Below are positions 17,897-28,017 of a stretch of 64,000 nucleotides of DNA, piece by piece. The stretch is from the NCBI RefSeq assembly GCF_022179765.1, contig NZ_BPRE01000021.1, positions 16,325 to 80,324 of the forward strand. The letters run 5' to 3'. Position 1 is the first letter of the stretch. Every line of letters begins with the position of its first letter. A program made the translations under genes and the position numbers. The notes under the pieces were generated by a model, which was not told where the DNA came from, did not search any database, and worked only from the letters and a program-made list of their open reading frames with translations. The DNA comes from Methylorubrum suomiense. Lineage in GTDB: Bacteria > Pseudomonadota > Alphaproteobacteria > Rhizobiales > Beijerinckiaceae.

Positions 17897-18880
17897 TCAG
17901 GACGCCGCCGTGATGATGACCAAGAAGGGGGTAACGCGCGTCACCTTCAGGCGCAGGCTGGCGGACAGGACGGCCAACGCGTCGTCGGTATCGCGCAGAT
18001 TGAGCGTTCCGGTGAAGCGCCGAGTCCCCAGGGCGGCGTCGAGCAACAGGATGCGCCCGCGCCGGTAGCGGTTGAGTTCCGCTAGGATTGCGGTGAGCGG
18101 TTTTCCAACGGCGATCAGGCGGCCATTGCGCCACGCGGTGACCTGTTCGACATCGCTGCGCTGAAGGGCGATCCGGTTGTCAGTTCCTTTGCGGGCAGCC
18201 TCGCCGGCTGCGATCATCGTATGGTCGGTTCCGATCGCAGCTTCGACACGTCCCTCGGCGACGCCGACGATCTCCGCCGCGCCATCGAGGCGGACGAAGA
18301 AGCGTGTTCCCACCGCGCGGACGATCAGACCCGCTCCTCTCACGACGAATGGTCGATCTCGATCTGAAACCACGTCGAACACCGCCTCGCCGCGCAACAG
18401 CTCGATGCCCCGCTCGTTCGGCGTGAAGCGCAGGGCGACCGCCGTATCGGTGTTGAGATCCAGTCGGCTGCCGTCCGCCAGGATCGTCGTTTCGAAGCCC
18501 CCGACCCCCGTCCAGGCATCGGCGCGCAGGCGATCGAAGAGGCCCAGTTCGTGGGTGATCAATCCGGCCAAGCCCAGGGCCGCCGCGAGGAGGGCGACGC
18601 CCTTCGGAGCCCGCCGCGCCTTCGAGCGAGGGGGCGGGGCCAAGCCCATCGTGCGCCGCCATCCCGACAGTTCGGCGTAAGCGTCCGCATGGGCCGGGTC
18701 GGCGGATTGCCACACCTCGAACGCCGCTCGGTCCGCCTCCGTCGCGTCCGCCGAGGACAGGCGGGCGACCCAGAGAGCGGCTTCGGCGAAGATCGGATCC
18801 TGCCCGGGTTCGTCAGCATCACCTGCTGCGTGCTGATCCATTCCACTCCGCCATCCGTGCGGGATTTCCCCTGTTCTCAA
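17897..18880 (-). CDS. FecR-family sigma-factor regulator
   Basis: Predicted 327 residues; an alternative ATG 13 codons in (MDQHAAG, 18841) may be the true start. The N-terminal cytoplasmic part (AALWVARLSSADATEADR ... FEVWQSADPAHADAYAEL) is the usual sigma-binding region. A membrane segment follows (VALLAAALGLAGLITHELG, about 100-120), then the periplasmic FecR domain (TTILADGSRLDLNTDTAVAL, ELLRGEAVFDV) and a C-terminal STN-contacting part. It controls the sigma factor encoded next to it in response to the TonB receptor. Confidence 0.92.
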   Translation of the reverse strand: MRTGEIPHGWRSGMDQHAAGDADEPGQDPIFAEAALWVARLSSADATEADRAAFEVWQSADPAHADAYAELSGWRRTMGLAPPPRSKARRAPKGVALLAAALGLAGLITHELGLFDRLRADAWTGVGGFETTILADGSRLDLNTDTAVALRFTPNERGIELLRGEAVFDVVSDRDRPFVVRGAGLIVRAVGTRFFVRLDGAAEIVGVAEGRVEAAIGTDHTMIAAGEAARKGTDNRIALQRSDVEQVTAWRNGRLIAVGKPLTAILAELNRYRRGRILLLDAALGTRRFTGTLNLRDTDDALAVLSASLRLKVTRVTPFLVIITAAS

Positions 18881-18913
18881 GATCGCCGAAGCCCGGGAAA
18901 CCGGATGCTTCGC

Positions 18914-19438
18914 TCAGAAAAAATCGCGGCAGCGCTGATACGTGTCGAGCACGGCCTTCGCGATATGCTTTTCGACCATGCGCTGGCTGATGCCGAGACG
19001 GAGAGCGATCGCGCTGTTGGGCAGACCTTCGAACGCGCTGAGGAGGAAGACCTCGCGGCAGCGTGGGGGGAGCCTGTCGATGGATGCCGCCACGAGGCGC
19101 AGCTGCTCGCGGGCAATGATCTGCGCCTCGACCCGCGCCTGGCTGTCGGCGATCTGGGTCAGGTCCAGATCGGTCATGGATTGAAACAGCGATGTTTCGA
19201 AGCGTCGCCGCTTCGCCAGCGTGGCCGCCACGTTACGGGCGATGTGGAACAGGAAGACGCGCGGGTGCTCGAGATCCGTCGTCGTGATCGCGCGAACGAG
19301 ACGCAGATAGGTTTCCTGGGCGGCATCGGCGGCATCGGCCGGATTGCCCAATGTCCGACGCAGAAACCGCTGCAGCTTCGCGCCTTCGCTCCGATGCAGG
19401 GCATCGATGGAGACCGCTCGCATCACACCGCCCTCCAC
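18914..19438 (-). CDS. ECF RNA polymerase sigma factor (FecI-like)
   Basis: Predicted 174 residues; MRAVSIDALH five codons in is an alternative start. Region 2 is at about 20-90 (DAADAAQETYLRLVRA, FLFHIARNVAA) and region 4 at about 120-165 (IDRLPPRCREVFLLSAFEGL then the helix-turn-helix SAIALRLGISQRMVEKHI). This is the FecI subgroup. Its gene precedes fecR-type and receptor genes in the same direction, so the sigma factor most likely drives the receptor gene on a FecR signal. Confidence 0.93.
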   Translation of the reverse strand: MEGGVMRAVSIDALHRSEGAKLQRFLRRTLGNPADAADAAQETYLRLVRAITTTDLEHPRVFLFHIARNVAATLAKRRRFETSLFQSMTDLDLTQIADSQARVEAQIIAREQLRLVAASIDRLPPRCREVFLLSAFEGLPNSAIALRLGISQRMVEKHIAKAVLDTYQRCRDFF

Positions 19439-19518
19439 CTCTCTCGAACGTTGCGGCAGGCCGATCCGCCGTGGGTCGAGGAACGAGAGAAACGACTGAT
19501 GGGCAAGTTCGGATGTAA

Positions 19519-19536
19519 TCTATACTTATTCTAAAA
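19519..19536 (-). promoter_or_regulatory. possible iron-responsive box upstream of the FecI-like gene
   Basis: On the minus strand TTTAGAA-TAA-GTATAGA lies about 80 bp before the sigma-factor gene. The first half equals the TTTAGAA half-site of the alphaproteobacterial Irr (ICE) box; the second half matches the mirrored TTCTAAA at only 4 of 7 positions. This is a weak candidate. Confidence 0.25.
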
Positions 19537-19539
19537 CGG

Positions 19540-19950
19540 AAAATCAAAGGTCCGGCAAATCGTTGTTTCGGAAGTAGAAAAATCTCCGCTGGATATGATC
19601 TCTATTGCGCCACCCATCGCGCCCTGCCGAGAGATTTTCGACATGTTGCGACTGTGCAACGCTCTTCGCCGGGTGGCCTGAATTACGTGCGATATCTCAT
19701 CAAAGAGAGGCAATGCGGAACGCGATGTGCGTAACGCTTTAGACCTCAGAGGCAGGATGGCACCCAAATTGCCATTATTACCTATATTGATCCGGGATAT
19801 TATAGAAGATTTGACTTCCTAAAGTAAATCAGTGAAAAATAAGATATAGTCGATGGACTAATCCGTAATACGAATTGCCTCAAAATTGTGCGCCATATAG
19901 TTGCCCCCGAGTAAATCGCTGCCAATGCGGGCTCGACAGGGGAAACACCG
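19540..19950. other. AT-richer intergenic region between divergent sigma-factor and adhesin genes
   Basis: No gene is supported here. The stretch 19770-19915 is markedly AT-rich against its GC-rich surroundings and probably carries the adhesin promoter. A purine-rich CAGGGGAAA lies about 9 bp before the adhesin ATG at 19951. Confidence 0.4.
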
Positions 19951-22900
19951 ATGGCCACGACGTCGATCACCGGCACCCAGACCACCGCCGTCACCCTCAA
20001 GAACGGCAATGCCGGTACCGATGATGCGCTCGCGGTTGCGGCGGGCGCGACGCTGAAGACCAGCGCGACGGCCGTCCTGATGAATCTCACCGCCGCGCGG
20101 GCCGCCGACGGCATCGTCATCACCAATAACGGGCTCATCACCTCGACCGGTGACCGGACCCTCGACACCACCGGCACCGTCGCCGGCTCGAAGATCACGC
20201 TCAACAACAACGGTTCGATCACGGCGAGCGGCGCGACCAAGGCCGACGTGTTCCGTGTCGCCGACGACATCGTCAACGGCGCCATCACGGTCAACAATAC
20301 CGGGACGATCCAGTCGACCGGCACGACCAACGACAGTCAAGCCCTGCGCTTCGGCAAGTCGTATTCGTCGACGATCGAGATCAACAACAGCGCCACCGGC
20401 AAGATCCTCACCGCGGGGGCGGATACGATCCGGGCCGGCAACAACGCCACCATCACCAATTACGGAACGATCGCGGCCTCCGCCGCTTCGGCGCCGACGG
20501 CGAAGCAACCCATTCACGCCATCGATATCTCGACGGCGCAGTCGGCGACGATCAAGAATTTCGGGACGATCACCGGCGCGCTGAGCGCACTGGGCTCGGA
20601 TGTGGCGAACAACAGCCCGACGGGGGCCACGACGCCCGCCAACTACACGGTCACCAACGCCGTGGGGGCGACGATCACCGGGCAGAGCGCCGGGGCCATC
20701 GTCTCAAGCGGCACGGCGACGGTCACGAATGCCGGCACGATCCAGGGGCTCGGCCTCTCGACACTGAGCGGCGGCGCGACGGTGAGCGCCTATGACGGCG
20801 ACGGCATCGACACGGTCGGCCTCGCCACGATCACCAATTCCGGCACGATCCGGGGCGTTCAGTCGAAAGGTATTGGAACCTCGGGCCGCAAGAACTTCTC
20901 CGAAGGCCTCGATATCGGCGGTGGCAGCGTCGTCAATTCCGGCACCATCGAGGGCGGCGATTTCGGCATCACCGTCAACAACGTCAATAACGGCGACCAG
21001 ACCCGGAGCGGCGCGGCGGCGCTCACCCTGACCAACCAGGCCGGGGGAAACATCGTCGGCGATAACGGCTACGCGATCCGCTCCGAGAACAAGACCGCGA
21101 CCGGCAGCCTCAAGGCGGCGCTCACCGATGACACGGTGATCAATTACGGCACGATCACCGGCAATGGCGGCGTCCCGGCCGGCACCGTCTACATGAACGG
21201 CACGACGACCACGAAGGACCCGAACACGGTCGGGCCCCTCAACGGCACGACCTACGGCACGGCGGATGCCGGCAATGCCCGCTTCATCCTCGGCGACGGG
21301 GCCGCGATCCAGCTCGGCGAAGGCAACGACACCCTGACGAATTACGGCACGATCACCGGCAATTCCGGCCGCGCGATCAGCCTCGAGGGCGGTGACGATA
21401 CCCTCAACCTGTTCACCGGCCAGGCCATCAGCGGCACCATCGACGGCGGCGTCGGCACCGACACCCTCAATCTCGACGCCGCTTCCGGTCAGGCGAACGG
21501 CACCCTGGCCAAGGTCGCGAATTTCGAAGCCCTCACTGTGAGGGGCGGCCAATGGACCCTTCTCGATGCGGAGAGCTACGCCAACGGCATCACCATCGCC
21601 TCCGGCGCGACGTTGACGCTCGGCGCCTCCGCCTCGCTCGGCGGTGCGATCGCCGATGCCGGCACGCTCATCGTCCAGACCGGCGGTGCGCTCACCCTGT
21701 CCGACGCCATCAGCGGCGCGGGCAGCCTGATTCTGAACGGCTCGGGCACGCTCACGCTCTCGGGTGCCAACAGCTTCACCGGCGGCCTCGCGCTCAATGC
21801 CGGCACCCTCGACGTCGCGGCGAGCGGCGCGGCGGGGACCGGCGCGATCACCTTCGGATCCGGCGCACAGGCGCTGGTCATCGAGCAGGCCGCCCTGGCG
21901 CAAACCGGCGGCACCTACGATTTCGCCAATCACCTCAAAGGATTCGGTCTCGGTGACACCGTGCGCTTGATCGGTGTCGGCAACGAGACCTCCGTCGCCT
22001 ATGACGGGTCGAGCGGCACCCTCACCCTGACCGGAGAAGCCGGATCGGAAGCCGTCACGCTCCATGTCGAGGCGTCGCAGCCGCCGGCCGGCTATGCCTA
22101 CGGCGTGACCGCCGACGGCGCGGGCGGCGCGATCCTGGCGCTCGACAAGATCGCCACCGTGCAGGACGTGACGGCGAACGCGGCCAAGGATGCCGTCAAG
22201 GCGGGAGACAGCTTCACCATCGGCCTCGCCTTCGACAAGGCGGTCACGGTGTCGGGAACGGCCCCGGTGCTGCACCTCAGCGACGGCGGCATCGCGACCC
22301 TGAGCCAGGATCTCTCGACCGCGACGAAGCTCGTCTTCGTCGCCACCGTCTCGGACGGCGAGAACGCCGCGGGGGTCCGGATCGTCGGGGTGGACAATGC
22401 CGGCAGCATCCAGGACGGCGCGCATGTCGCGGTCGATCTCGGCAACGCGCTGAGTCACGCGGCGGTCGGACCGACCATCGATACCAGCGCCCCCGTCCTG
22501 TCGATCACGAGCGCGGGCGGGCTCACCAACCAGCCGGAACAGACCGTGGCCGGCACGGGCGAGGCAGGCCTCACGGTCGTCGTCTATGACGGCACGACCG
22601 AACTCGGCCGCACCGGCGCCGACAGCACCGGGCATTGGTCGCTCGACGTGACGCTCGCGAGCAATGCCGACCACGTGCTGCATGCCGCCGCGACCGATGC
22701 GGCCGGCAATATCGGTCAGAGCGGCTCCGTCACCTACACGCTCGACACGGTGGCCCCGACCGTCACCGTCATGGCCTTCTCGGGCCTTGTGAATGCTGCG
22801 AGCCAGACCGTCACCGGCACGGTCGACGTGAACGGCAAGGCCGACAGCATCGGCACCACCGTCACCATCCTCGATGGCACCGACGTGGTGGGAACCGGTA

Positions 22901-25900
22901 TCGTCCAGAGCGATGGAACGTGGTCGGCGGGCATCACCCTCAGCGGCGACCGCTCCCACGCGCTGAAGGCCCTCAACACCGATCTGGCCGGCAACACCGG
23001 CTACAGCGCGCCGTTCTCGGTCGCCCTCGACACCGCCGCGCCCGACACGGCGATCGGTGCGCACCCGGCCGCGATCACCAACACGACCGACGCCGTCTTC
23101 GGCTTCACCGGGACTGACACCGCCGGCGGCTCTGGCGTCGGTGACTTCCTCGTGAGCCTCGATGGCGGGGCCTTCACCTCGGCGTCGAGCGGCGCCGCCG
23201 CCTATCATGGACTGGCCGACGGCCAGCATACGCTGACCGTCAAGGCGGTCGATGCCGCCGGCAACGTCGATGCCAGCCCGGCCAGCTACACCTGGATCGT
23301 GGACACCGCGGCGCCCGATACGGCGATCACTGCCGGGCCTGCCGCGGTGACGAGTGGGACGAGCGCCCATCTCACCTATGCCGGGACCGACGAAGCCGGG
23401 GGAAGCGGTGTCGCCTCCTACCGCGTCAGCGTCGATGGCGGCGCCTCCACGACCACGACCGCCACGAGCCTCGATCTGACGGGCCTGACGGACGGGAGGC
23501 ACAGCGTGCAGATCGCTGCGGTCGATGCGGCGGGCAATGTCGACGCGACGCCCGCGAGCGTCGGCTGGACGGTCGACACCGTCGCCCCCGGCGTCGCGAT
23601 CACGGCCAAGCCCGCCCTTCAGTCCAACGTCGCGGACGCCCATTTCGCCTTCGCGGGCTCCGACGGAGCCGGTTCCGGCGTTGTCTCCTACCTCACCAGC
23701 GTCGATGGCGGTGCCTTCACGACGAATACCGCTGGAAGCCTGGACCTGGCGGGTCTCGCGGAGGGACGGCACAGCTTCGCCGTCGAGGCCGTGGACGCGG
23801 CGGGCAATGTCACCGTGTCGGCGGCGACCTTCGCCTGGACCGTCGACACCACGCCGGCCGCACTCGCCTTCACCAGCACCGGCGGCACCGTTCATACCGG
23901 GCAGCAGGTGATCTCGGGAACGACCGATCTGTCGGAGGCGGGCCGGACCGTCACGATCGCGGAGGGCGGCACGGTGCTCGGCACCGCTACGGTTTCGTCC
24001 GAGGGACGCTGGGCGACGAGTGTCCTCCTGAACGGCGCGGGCACGCACAGCCTGACCGCGAGCGAGACCGACGCTGCCGGCAATCTCGCCACCACGGCGA
24101 CCCCGCTGAGCTACGACCTCGATCCCACCAGCCCGACCTTCCTGAAGGGCAATCTGGTGCTCAGCATCTACGGAAACGGCGACGGCAGCGGCGAGTACGA
24201 CGACAACGCCGCGACTCCGATCGTGCTGCAGCAGGTCACGACATCGGGCACGTTCGTGAACCAGATCGTGCTGCCGCAGGCGACGATCGGCGCGAACTCC
24301 GTCATTTCCGGCGAGTACGGCTCCTCCTCCGAGGGCACGCTGCAACTCACGGGCGACGGTAAGGCGCTCCTGATCGCCGGCTACGGCATCAACGCCTACC
24401 AGTACAATGACGGCGGCGCGGCCGTGTACGGCGACGCGGCGCTGGCGCAGACCACCAGCCTCACCAACCAGACCAAGTTCGTGCCCGTGAGCCGCGTCAT
24501 CGCGCAAATCGGCGCCAATGGTTCAGTCGATTCGAGCACCGTGCTGTTCAACGTCTTCGACGGCAACAACCCGCGCTCCGTCGCCTCACTCGACGGCTCG
24601 ACCTATTACATTTCCGGCCAGGGCATTGCCGGCGATCTCACGCAGGGCGTGTTCGTGGCCCAGCACGGCGCCACGACCGCCACGTCGATCGATCACTCGA
24701 CCGACACCCGCACCGCCGTGATCTATGACGGCCAGCTCTACGTGTCCCGCGACAGCAAGCAGCCGAAGACCGGCAGCGTGACGGGCACGGCCAACATCTC
24801 GACCTATAACGGTTTGCCGACGGGTGAGACCAAGCCGATCGTCCTCAGCGGCCTCGATCGCTCGGTGACGCTGACGAATTTACAGACCAACACGATCAAT
24901 CATGCCGGCGAGAAGGTCTATCTCGATCCCGAGAACTTCTTCTTCGCCAACAGCAAGACGCTCTACGTCGCCGATGGCGGCATCGCCAAGATCGGCGGCG
25001 TCGGCGATGGCGGCCTGCAGAAGTGGGTGATGAACGACGCGACCGGCAAGTGGGAGCTGCAATACACGCTCTCGACCGGTCTCGGCATCGTCCAGCCGGG
25101 AGCCGCCGCCGGCACGACCGGCCTGATCGGTCTGACCGGAAAGGTCGTCGGCGACACGGTGCAGCTCTACGCGACGAACCAGACCGTCGGCGACATCGAC
25201 CAGAAATATCTGTTCGGCATCACCGATCACCTCAGCGACACGAGCGGCGCGGGCAAGAGCTTCGCCACTCTGGTGACCGCGGCACCCGGGACCAACATCC
25301 GCGGCGTGTCGTTCGCCCCCTCGACCGACGCGCCGACGGTCGCCATCGACAACAAGGGCGGGCTGACCAATGCGCCGACCTTCACCCTGAGCGGCACGGT
25401 CGATCTCGCCGATGCCGGCACGACGGTGATCGTGAAGGACGGCGCGGCCGTCCTCGGCACCGCCCTGGTCGGGCTCGACGGGAAGTGGTCGACCTCCGTC
25501 ACCCTGAGCGGCGATGGTCTGCACGGGCTCGTCGCCTCCGATACCGATGGCTACGGGCAGACCGGATCGGCGAGCGTCTCCGTGACCCTGGATACGGTCG
25601 CGCCCACCATCGCCGTCACCTCGGCCGGCGGCCTCGTCCGGACGGCCGGTCAGATCCTCAAGGGCACCGGCGAGGTCGGGACGTCGGTGACGATCCGCGA
25701 GGGCACGCAGGTGCTCGCGACCGTTCAGGTCGCCTCGGATGGCACCTGGAGCACGAGCGTCGCTCTCGCCGGCGAAGGCCAGCACACGCTGATCGCGACG
25801 GATACCGATGCGGCCGGCAATGTCGGCACGGCCGCATCGCTCCTCTACACCCTCGACACCGTGGCACCGAATGCGCCGAGCCTCGTCCTCACCACCCCGG

Positions 25901-27762
25901 ACGGGGGGGCGGGCCTGCCGAACCCGGTCCTGACGGGCACCGCCGAACCCGGTGCGACCGTGTTCCTCTATGACGGCAAAGTCCTTCTCGGGACGGCGAG
26001 CGCGGATCCGGCGAGTGGCGCCTTCGCCTTCGCGACCCTCCCGGCGATGGCGGCTGGCACGCACCGGCTGACAGCGCAGGCCCAGGACGCGGCGGGCAAT
26101 CTCGGTATTGCTTCCGCAGCCCAAATTCTGTCGGTCGCCGGAGACGGTACGGTGACGATCACACAGGTGCGCGCCGACAAGTCGAAGGACGTGTACCTGA
26201 CGAATGTCACCGGCAAGAGCTACGTCGCCGAACACGACACCATCGACAGTCGTGGCGTCACCACCGACATCGTGCGCACCCACGCCGACAAGTCGCTCGA
26301 CTACACCTATCACCTCGACACCACGACGGGCATGAAGACGGTCGACACCTACGACGCGGCCGGTCGCCTGAAGACCGATCTCGTCACCCGGGCCGACGGC
26401 AGCACCGATCTCAAGACCTATGCGGGCGACGGTCGGACGCTCGTCAGCGAGGTGATCAAGTTCGCCCAGGGCCCCGGTCAGACGGAACTGTCGGACACGT
26501 TCCAGTACAGCAACGGGATCCTCGTCAGCGAAACCCAGGTCCATGCCGACAAGTCCCGGGACGTGTACCTGACGAACGTGACCGGCAAGAGCTACGTTGC
26601 CGAACACGACACATTCAACGGTCGGGGCGTCAACACCGACATCGTCCGCAGCCATGCCGACGGGTCGCTCGACTACAGCTATCACCTCGACACCACGACA
26701 GGCGTGAAGACGGCCGACACCTACGACGCGGCCGGTCGCTTGAAGACCGATCTCGTCACCCGGGCCGATGGCTCCACCGATCTCAAGACCTATGCGGGCG
26801 ACGGCCGGACGCTCGTCAGCGAGGCGATCAAGTTCGCCCAAGGTCCGGGCCAGACGGAGCTGTCGGACACGTTCCAGTACAGCAACGGGATCCTCGTCAG
26901 CGAAACCCAGGTCCATGCCGACAAGTCGAAGGACGTGTATCTGATGAACGTGACCGGCAAGAGCTACGTCGCCGAACACGACACCATCGACAGTCGTGGC
27001 GTCACCACCGACATCGTCCGCACTCATGCCGACAAGTCGCTCGACTACACCTATCACCTCGACACCACGACGGGCGTGAAGACGGCCGACACCTACGACG
27101 CGGCCGGTCGCTTGAAGACCGATCTCGTCACCCGGGCCGATGGCTCCACCGATCTCAAGACCTATGCGGGCGACGGTCGGACGCTCGTCAGCGAGGCGAT
27201 CAAGTTCGCCCAGGGCCCCGGTCAGACGGAACTGTCTGACACGTTCCAGTACAGCAACGGGACGCTCGTCAAAGAGACGCAGGTCCATGCCGACAAGTCG
27301 AAGGACGTGTTCGACTTCAACGTCACCGGCAAAAATTATGTCGCCGATCACTATTTCTACACAGCGGACGGCAAGCTGGCGACGACCGACCTGACCTATG
27401 CCGACGGGTCCCACGCCCAGACGGCGTCCCAGGCGGGCCAGACGCTGGTCTCGCATGCGAACGTCACCGACACGCTCAAGAGCTTCGGCGGCGACACGTT
27501 CGTCTTCGGTCAAGGCTTCGGCAAGGATGTTGTCGTCGGTTTCCGGGCAGGATCGTCGGCAGGGCACGATGTCCTCGTGCTCGACACGGCGCAGGCGGCG
27601 AGCTTCCAGGATATGCAGGCCAACCACATGATCACGGCGTCCGGTCGTGACACGCTGATCACGCTTTCGAGCACCGACACGATCCTCCTCAAGAATATGG
27701 CACCCTCGGCTCTCATTGCCGACGATGTCCAGTTCCAGGATCACGGCCTGTTCCACGCCTGA
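19951..27762 (+). CDS. giant multidomain adhesin-like protein (2603 aa) with three 124-aa tandem repeats
   Basis: There is no Sec signal peptide. Residues about 1-520 are Thr/Gly/Asn-rich repeats of the form NSGTITG / NYGTITGNGG, typical of right-handed beta-helix adhesins. A passenger-associated repeat follows (GTLTLSGANSFTGGLALNAG, about 600). Residues about 730-1395 and 1785-2065 are Ig-like Bap-type repeats (AVDAAGNVDATPAS, YTLDTVAPTVTV, GLTNAPTFTLSGTV). Between them, about 1400-1785, lies a domain beginning NLVLSIYGNGDGSGEYDD that I do not recognise, possibly a beta-propeller. Residues 2071-2442 are three near-identical 124-residue YD-like repeats. The tail (DTFVFGQGFGKDVVVGFRAG ... GHDVLVLD) matches C-terminal type I secretion regions of serralysin/RTX-like proteins. 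Likely exported by a type I system and acting at the cell surface. Confidence 0.88.
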   Translation: MATTSITGTQTTAVTLKNGNAGTDDALAVAAGATLKTSATAVLMNLTAARAADGIVITNNGLITSTGDRTLDTTGTVAGSKITLNNNGSITASGATKADVFRVADDIVNGAITVNNTGTIQSTGTTNDSQALRFGKSYSSTIEINNSATGKILTAGADTIRAGNNATITNYGTIAASAASAPTAKQPIHAIDISTAQSATIKNFGTITGALSALGSDVANNSPTGATTPANYTVTNAVGATITGQSAGAIVSSGTATVTNAGTIQGLGLSTLSGGATVSAYDGDGIDTVGLATITNSGTIRGVQSKGIGTSGRKNFSEGLDIGGGSVVNSGTIEGGDFGITVNNVNNGDQTRSGAAALTLTNQAGGNIVGDNGYAIRSENKTATGSLKAALTDDTVINYGTITGNGGVPAGTVYMNGTTTTKDPNTVGPLNGTTYGTADAGNARFILGDGAAIQLGEGNDTLTNYGTITGNSGRAISLEGGDDTLNLFTGQAISGTIDGGVGTDTLNLDAASGQANGTLAKVANFEALTVRGGQWTLLDAESYANGITIASGATLTLGASASLGGAIADAGTLIVQTGGALTLSDAISGAGSLILNGSGTLTLSGANSFTGGLALNAGTLDVAASGAAGTGAITFGSGAQALVIEQAALAQTGGTYDFANHLKGFGLGDTVRLIGVGNETSVAYDGSSGTLTLTGEAGSEAVTLHVEASQPPAGYAYGVTADGAGGAILALDKIATVQDVTANAAKDAVKAGDSFTIGLAFDKAVTVSGTAPVLHLSDGGIATLSQDLSTATKLVFVATVSDGENAAGVRIVGVDNAGSIQDGAHVAVDLGNALSHAAVGPTIDTSAPVLSITSAGGLTNQPEQTVAGTGEAGLTVVVYDGTTELGRTGADSTGHWSLDVTLASNADHVLHAAATDAAGNIGQSGSVTYTLDTVAPTVTVMAFSGLVNAASQTVTGTVDVNGKADSIGTTVTILDGTDVVGTGIVQSDGTWSAGITLSGDRSHALKALNTDLAGNTGYSAPFSVALDTAAPDTAIGAHPAAITNTTDAVFGFTGTDTAGGSGVGDFLVSLDGGAFTSASSGAAAYHGLADGQHTLTVKAVDAAGNVDASPASYTWIVDTAAPDTAITAGPAAVTSGTSAHLTYAGTDEAGGSGVASYRVSVDGGASTTTTATSLDLTGLTDGRHSVQIAAVDAAGNVDATPASVGWTVDTVAPGVAITAKPALQSNVADAHFAFAGSDGAGSGVVSYLTSVDGGAFTTNTAGSLDLAGLAEGRHSFAVEAVDAAGNVTVSAATFAWTVDTTPAALAFTSTGGTVHTGQQVISGTTDLSEAGRTVTIAEGGTVLGTATVSSEGRWATSVLLNGAGTHSLTASETDAAGNLATTATPLSYDLDPTSPTFLKGNLVLSIYGNGDGSGEYDDNAATPIVLQQVTTSGTFVNQIVLPQATIGANSVISGEYGSSSEGTLQLTGDGKALLIAGYGINAYQYNDGGAAVYGDAALAQTTSLTNQTKFVPVSRVIAQIGANGSVDSSTVLFNVFDGNNPRSVASLDGSTYYISGQGIAGDLTQGVFVAQHGATTATSIDHSTDTRTAVIYDGQLYVSRDSKQPKTGSVTGTANISTYNGLPTGETKPIVLSGLDRSVTLTNLQTNTINHAGEKVYLDPENFFFANSKTLYVADGGIAKIGGVGDGGLQKWVMNDATGKWELQYTLSTGLGIVQPGAAAGTTGLIGLTGKVVGDTVQLYATNQTVGDIDQKYLFGITDHLSDTSGAGKSFATLVTAAPGTNIRGVSFAPSTDAPTVAIDNKGGLTNAPTFTLSGTVDLADAGTTVIVKDGAAVLGTALVGLDGKWSTSVTLSGDGLHGLVASDTDGYGQTGSASVSVTLDTVAPTIAVTSAGGLVRTAGQILKGTGEVGTSVTIREGTQVLATVQVASDGTWSTSVALAGEGQHTLIATDTDAAGNVGTAASLLYTLDTVAPNAPSLVLTTPDGGAGLPNPVLTGTAEPGATVFLYDGKVLLGTASADPASGAFAFATLPAMAAGTHRLTAQAQDAAGNLGIASAAQILSVAGDGTVTITQVRADKSKDVYLTNVTGKSYVAEHDTIDSRGVTTDIVRTHADKSLDYTYHLDTTTGMKTVDTYDAAGRLKTDLVTRADGSTDLKTYAGDGRTLVSEVIKFAQGPGQTELSDTFQYSNGILVSETQVHADKSRDVYLTNVTGKSYVAEHDTFNGRGVNTDIVRSHADGSLDYSYHLDTTTGVKTADTYDAAGRLKTDLVTRADGSTDLKTYAGDGRTLVSEAIKFAQGPGQTELSDTFQYSNGILVSETQVHADKSKDVYLMNVTGKSYVAEHDTIDSRGVTTDIVRTHADKSLDYTYHLDTTTGVKTADTYDAAGRLKTDLVTRADGSTDLKTYAGDGRTLVSEAIKFAQGPGQTELSDTFQYSNGTLVKETQVHADKSKDVFDFNVTGKNYVADHYFYTADGKLATTDLTYADGSHAQTASQAGQTLVSHANVTDTLKSFGGDTFVFGQGFGKDVVVGFRAGSSAGHDVLVLDTAQAASFQDMQANHMITASGRDTLITLSSTDTILLKNMAPSALIADDVQFQDHGLFHA
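26161..27324 (+). repeat. three tandem 372-bp repeats plus a partial fourth inside the adhesin gene
   Basis: Copies start at 26161, 26533 and 26905, exactly 372 bp apart, each beginning in the T-Q-V-x-A-D-K-S codons. A fourth copy begins at 27277 and diverges after about 45 bp. The copies are nearly identical in DNA as well as protein (124 residues per unit), with few changes, so they are recent or kept alike by recombination. Confidence 0.92.
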
Positions 27763-28017
27763 GCCGTGATCGCGTCGGCTGACGAGAAGGCGCAACGCAG
27801 CGCGGCATGTCGGCCTCTACGGCACGACTTGCCGCGCATCCGGTCTCACCCGCCGCCATGGTCCATCGGAAGCAGCAGCTTGCCCGGATTCTTCCTGCTT
27901 CCGGAAACACGGCTTTCGCGCGATATGCTCACATCCGGAGCCGGGCGCCATGGCCGGCGATGAGCCGTGGAAGGCCATCTCCAGCCAGGGTCGTAGCGAG
28001 ATTCGCGCGATGGGAGA

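Noticed and set aside
20704..24507. Open frame of 1267 codons on the minus strand opposite the adhesin
   Set aside because: It is the antisense of a repetitive GC-rich gene; the translation is Arg/Gly/Asp/Ala-rich without domains, and the plus strand has clear adhesin repeats.
26161..27324. Regular repeats that might be taken for a CRISPR array
   Set aside because: Units are 372 bp, contiguous, in frame and translated; there are no short repeats with unique spacers.
24880..27795. Open frame of 971 codons on the minus strand with internal repeats
   Set aside because: It mirrors the 372-bp repeats of the adhesin gene on the other strand and has no protein-like features of its own.
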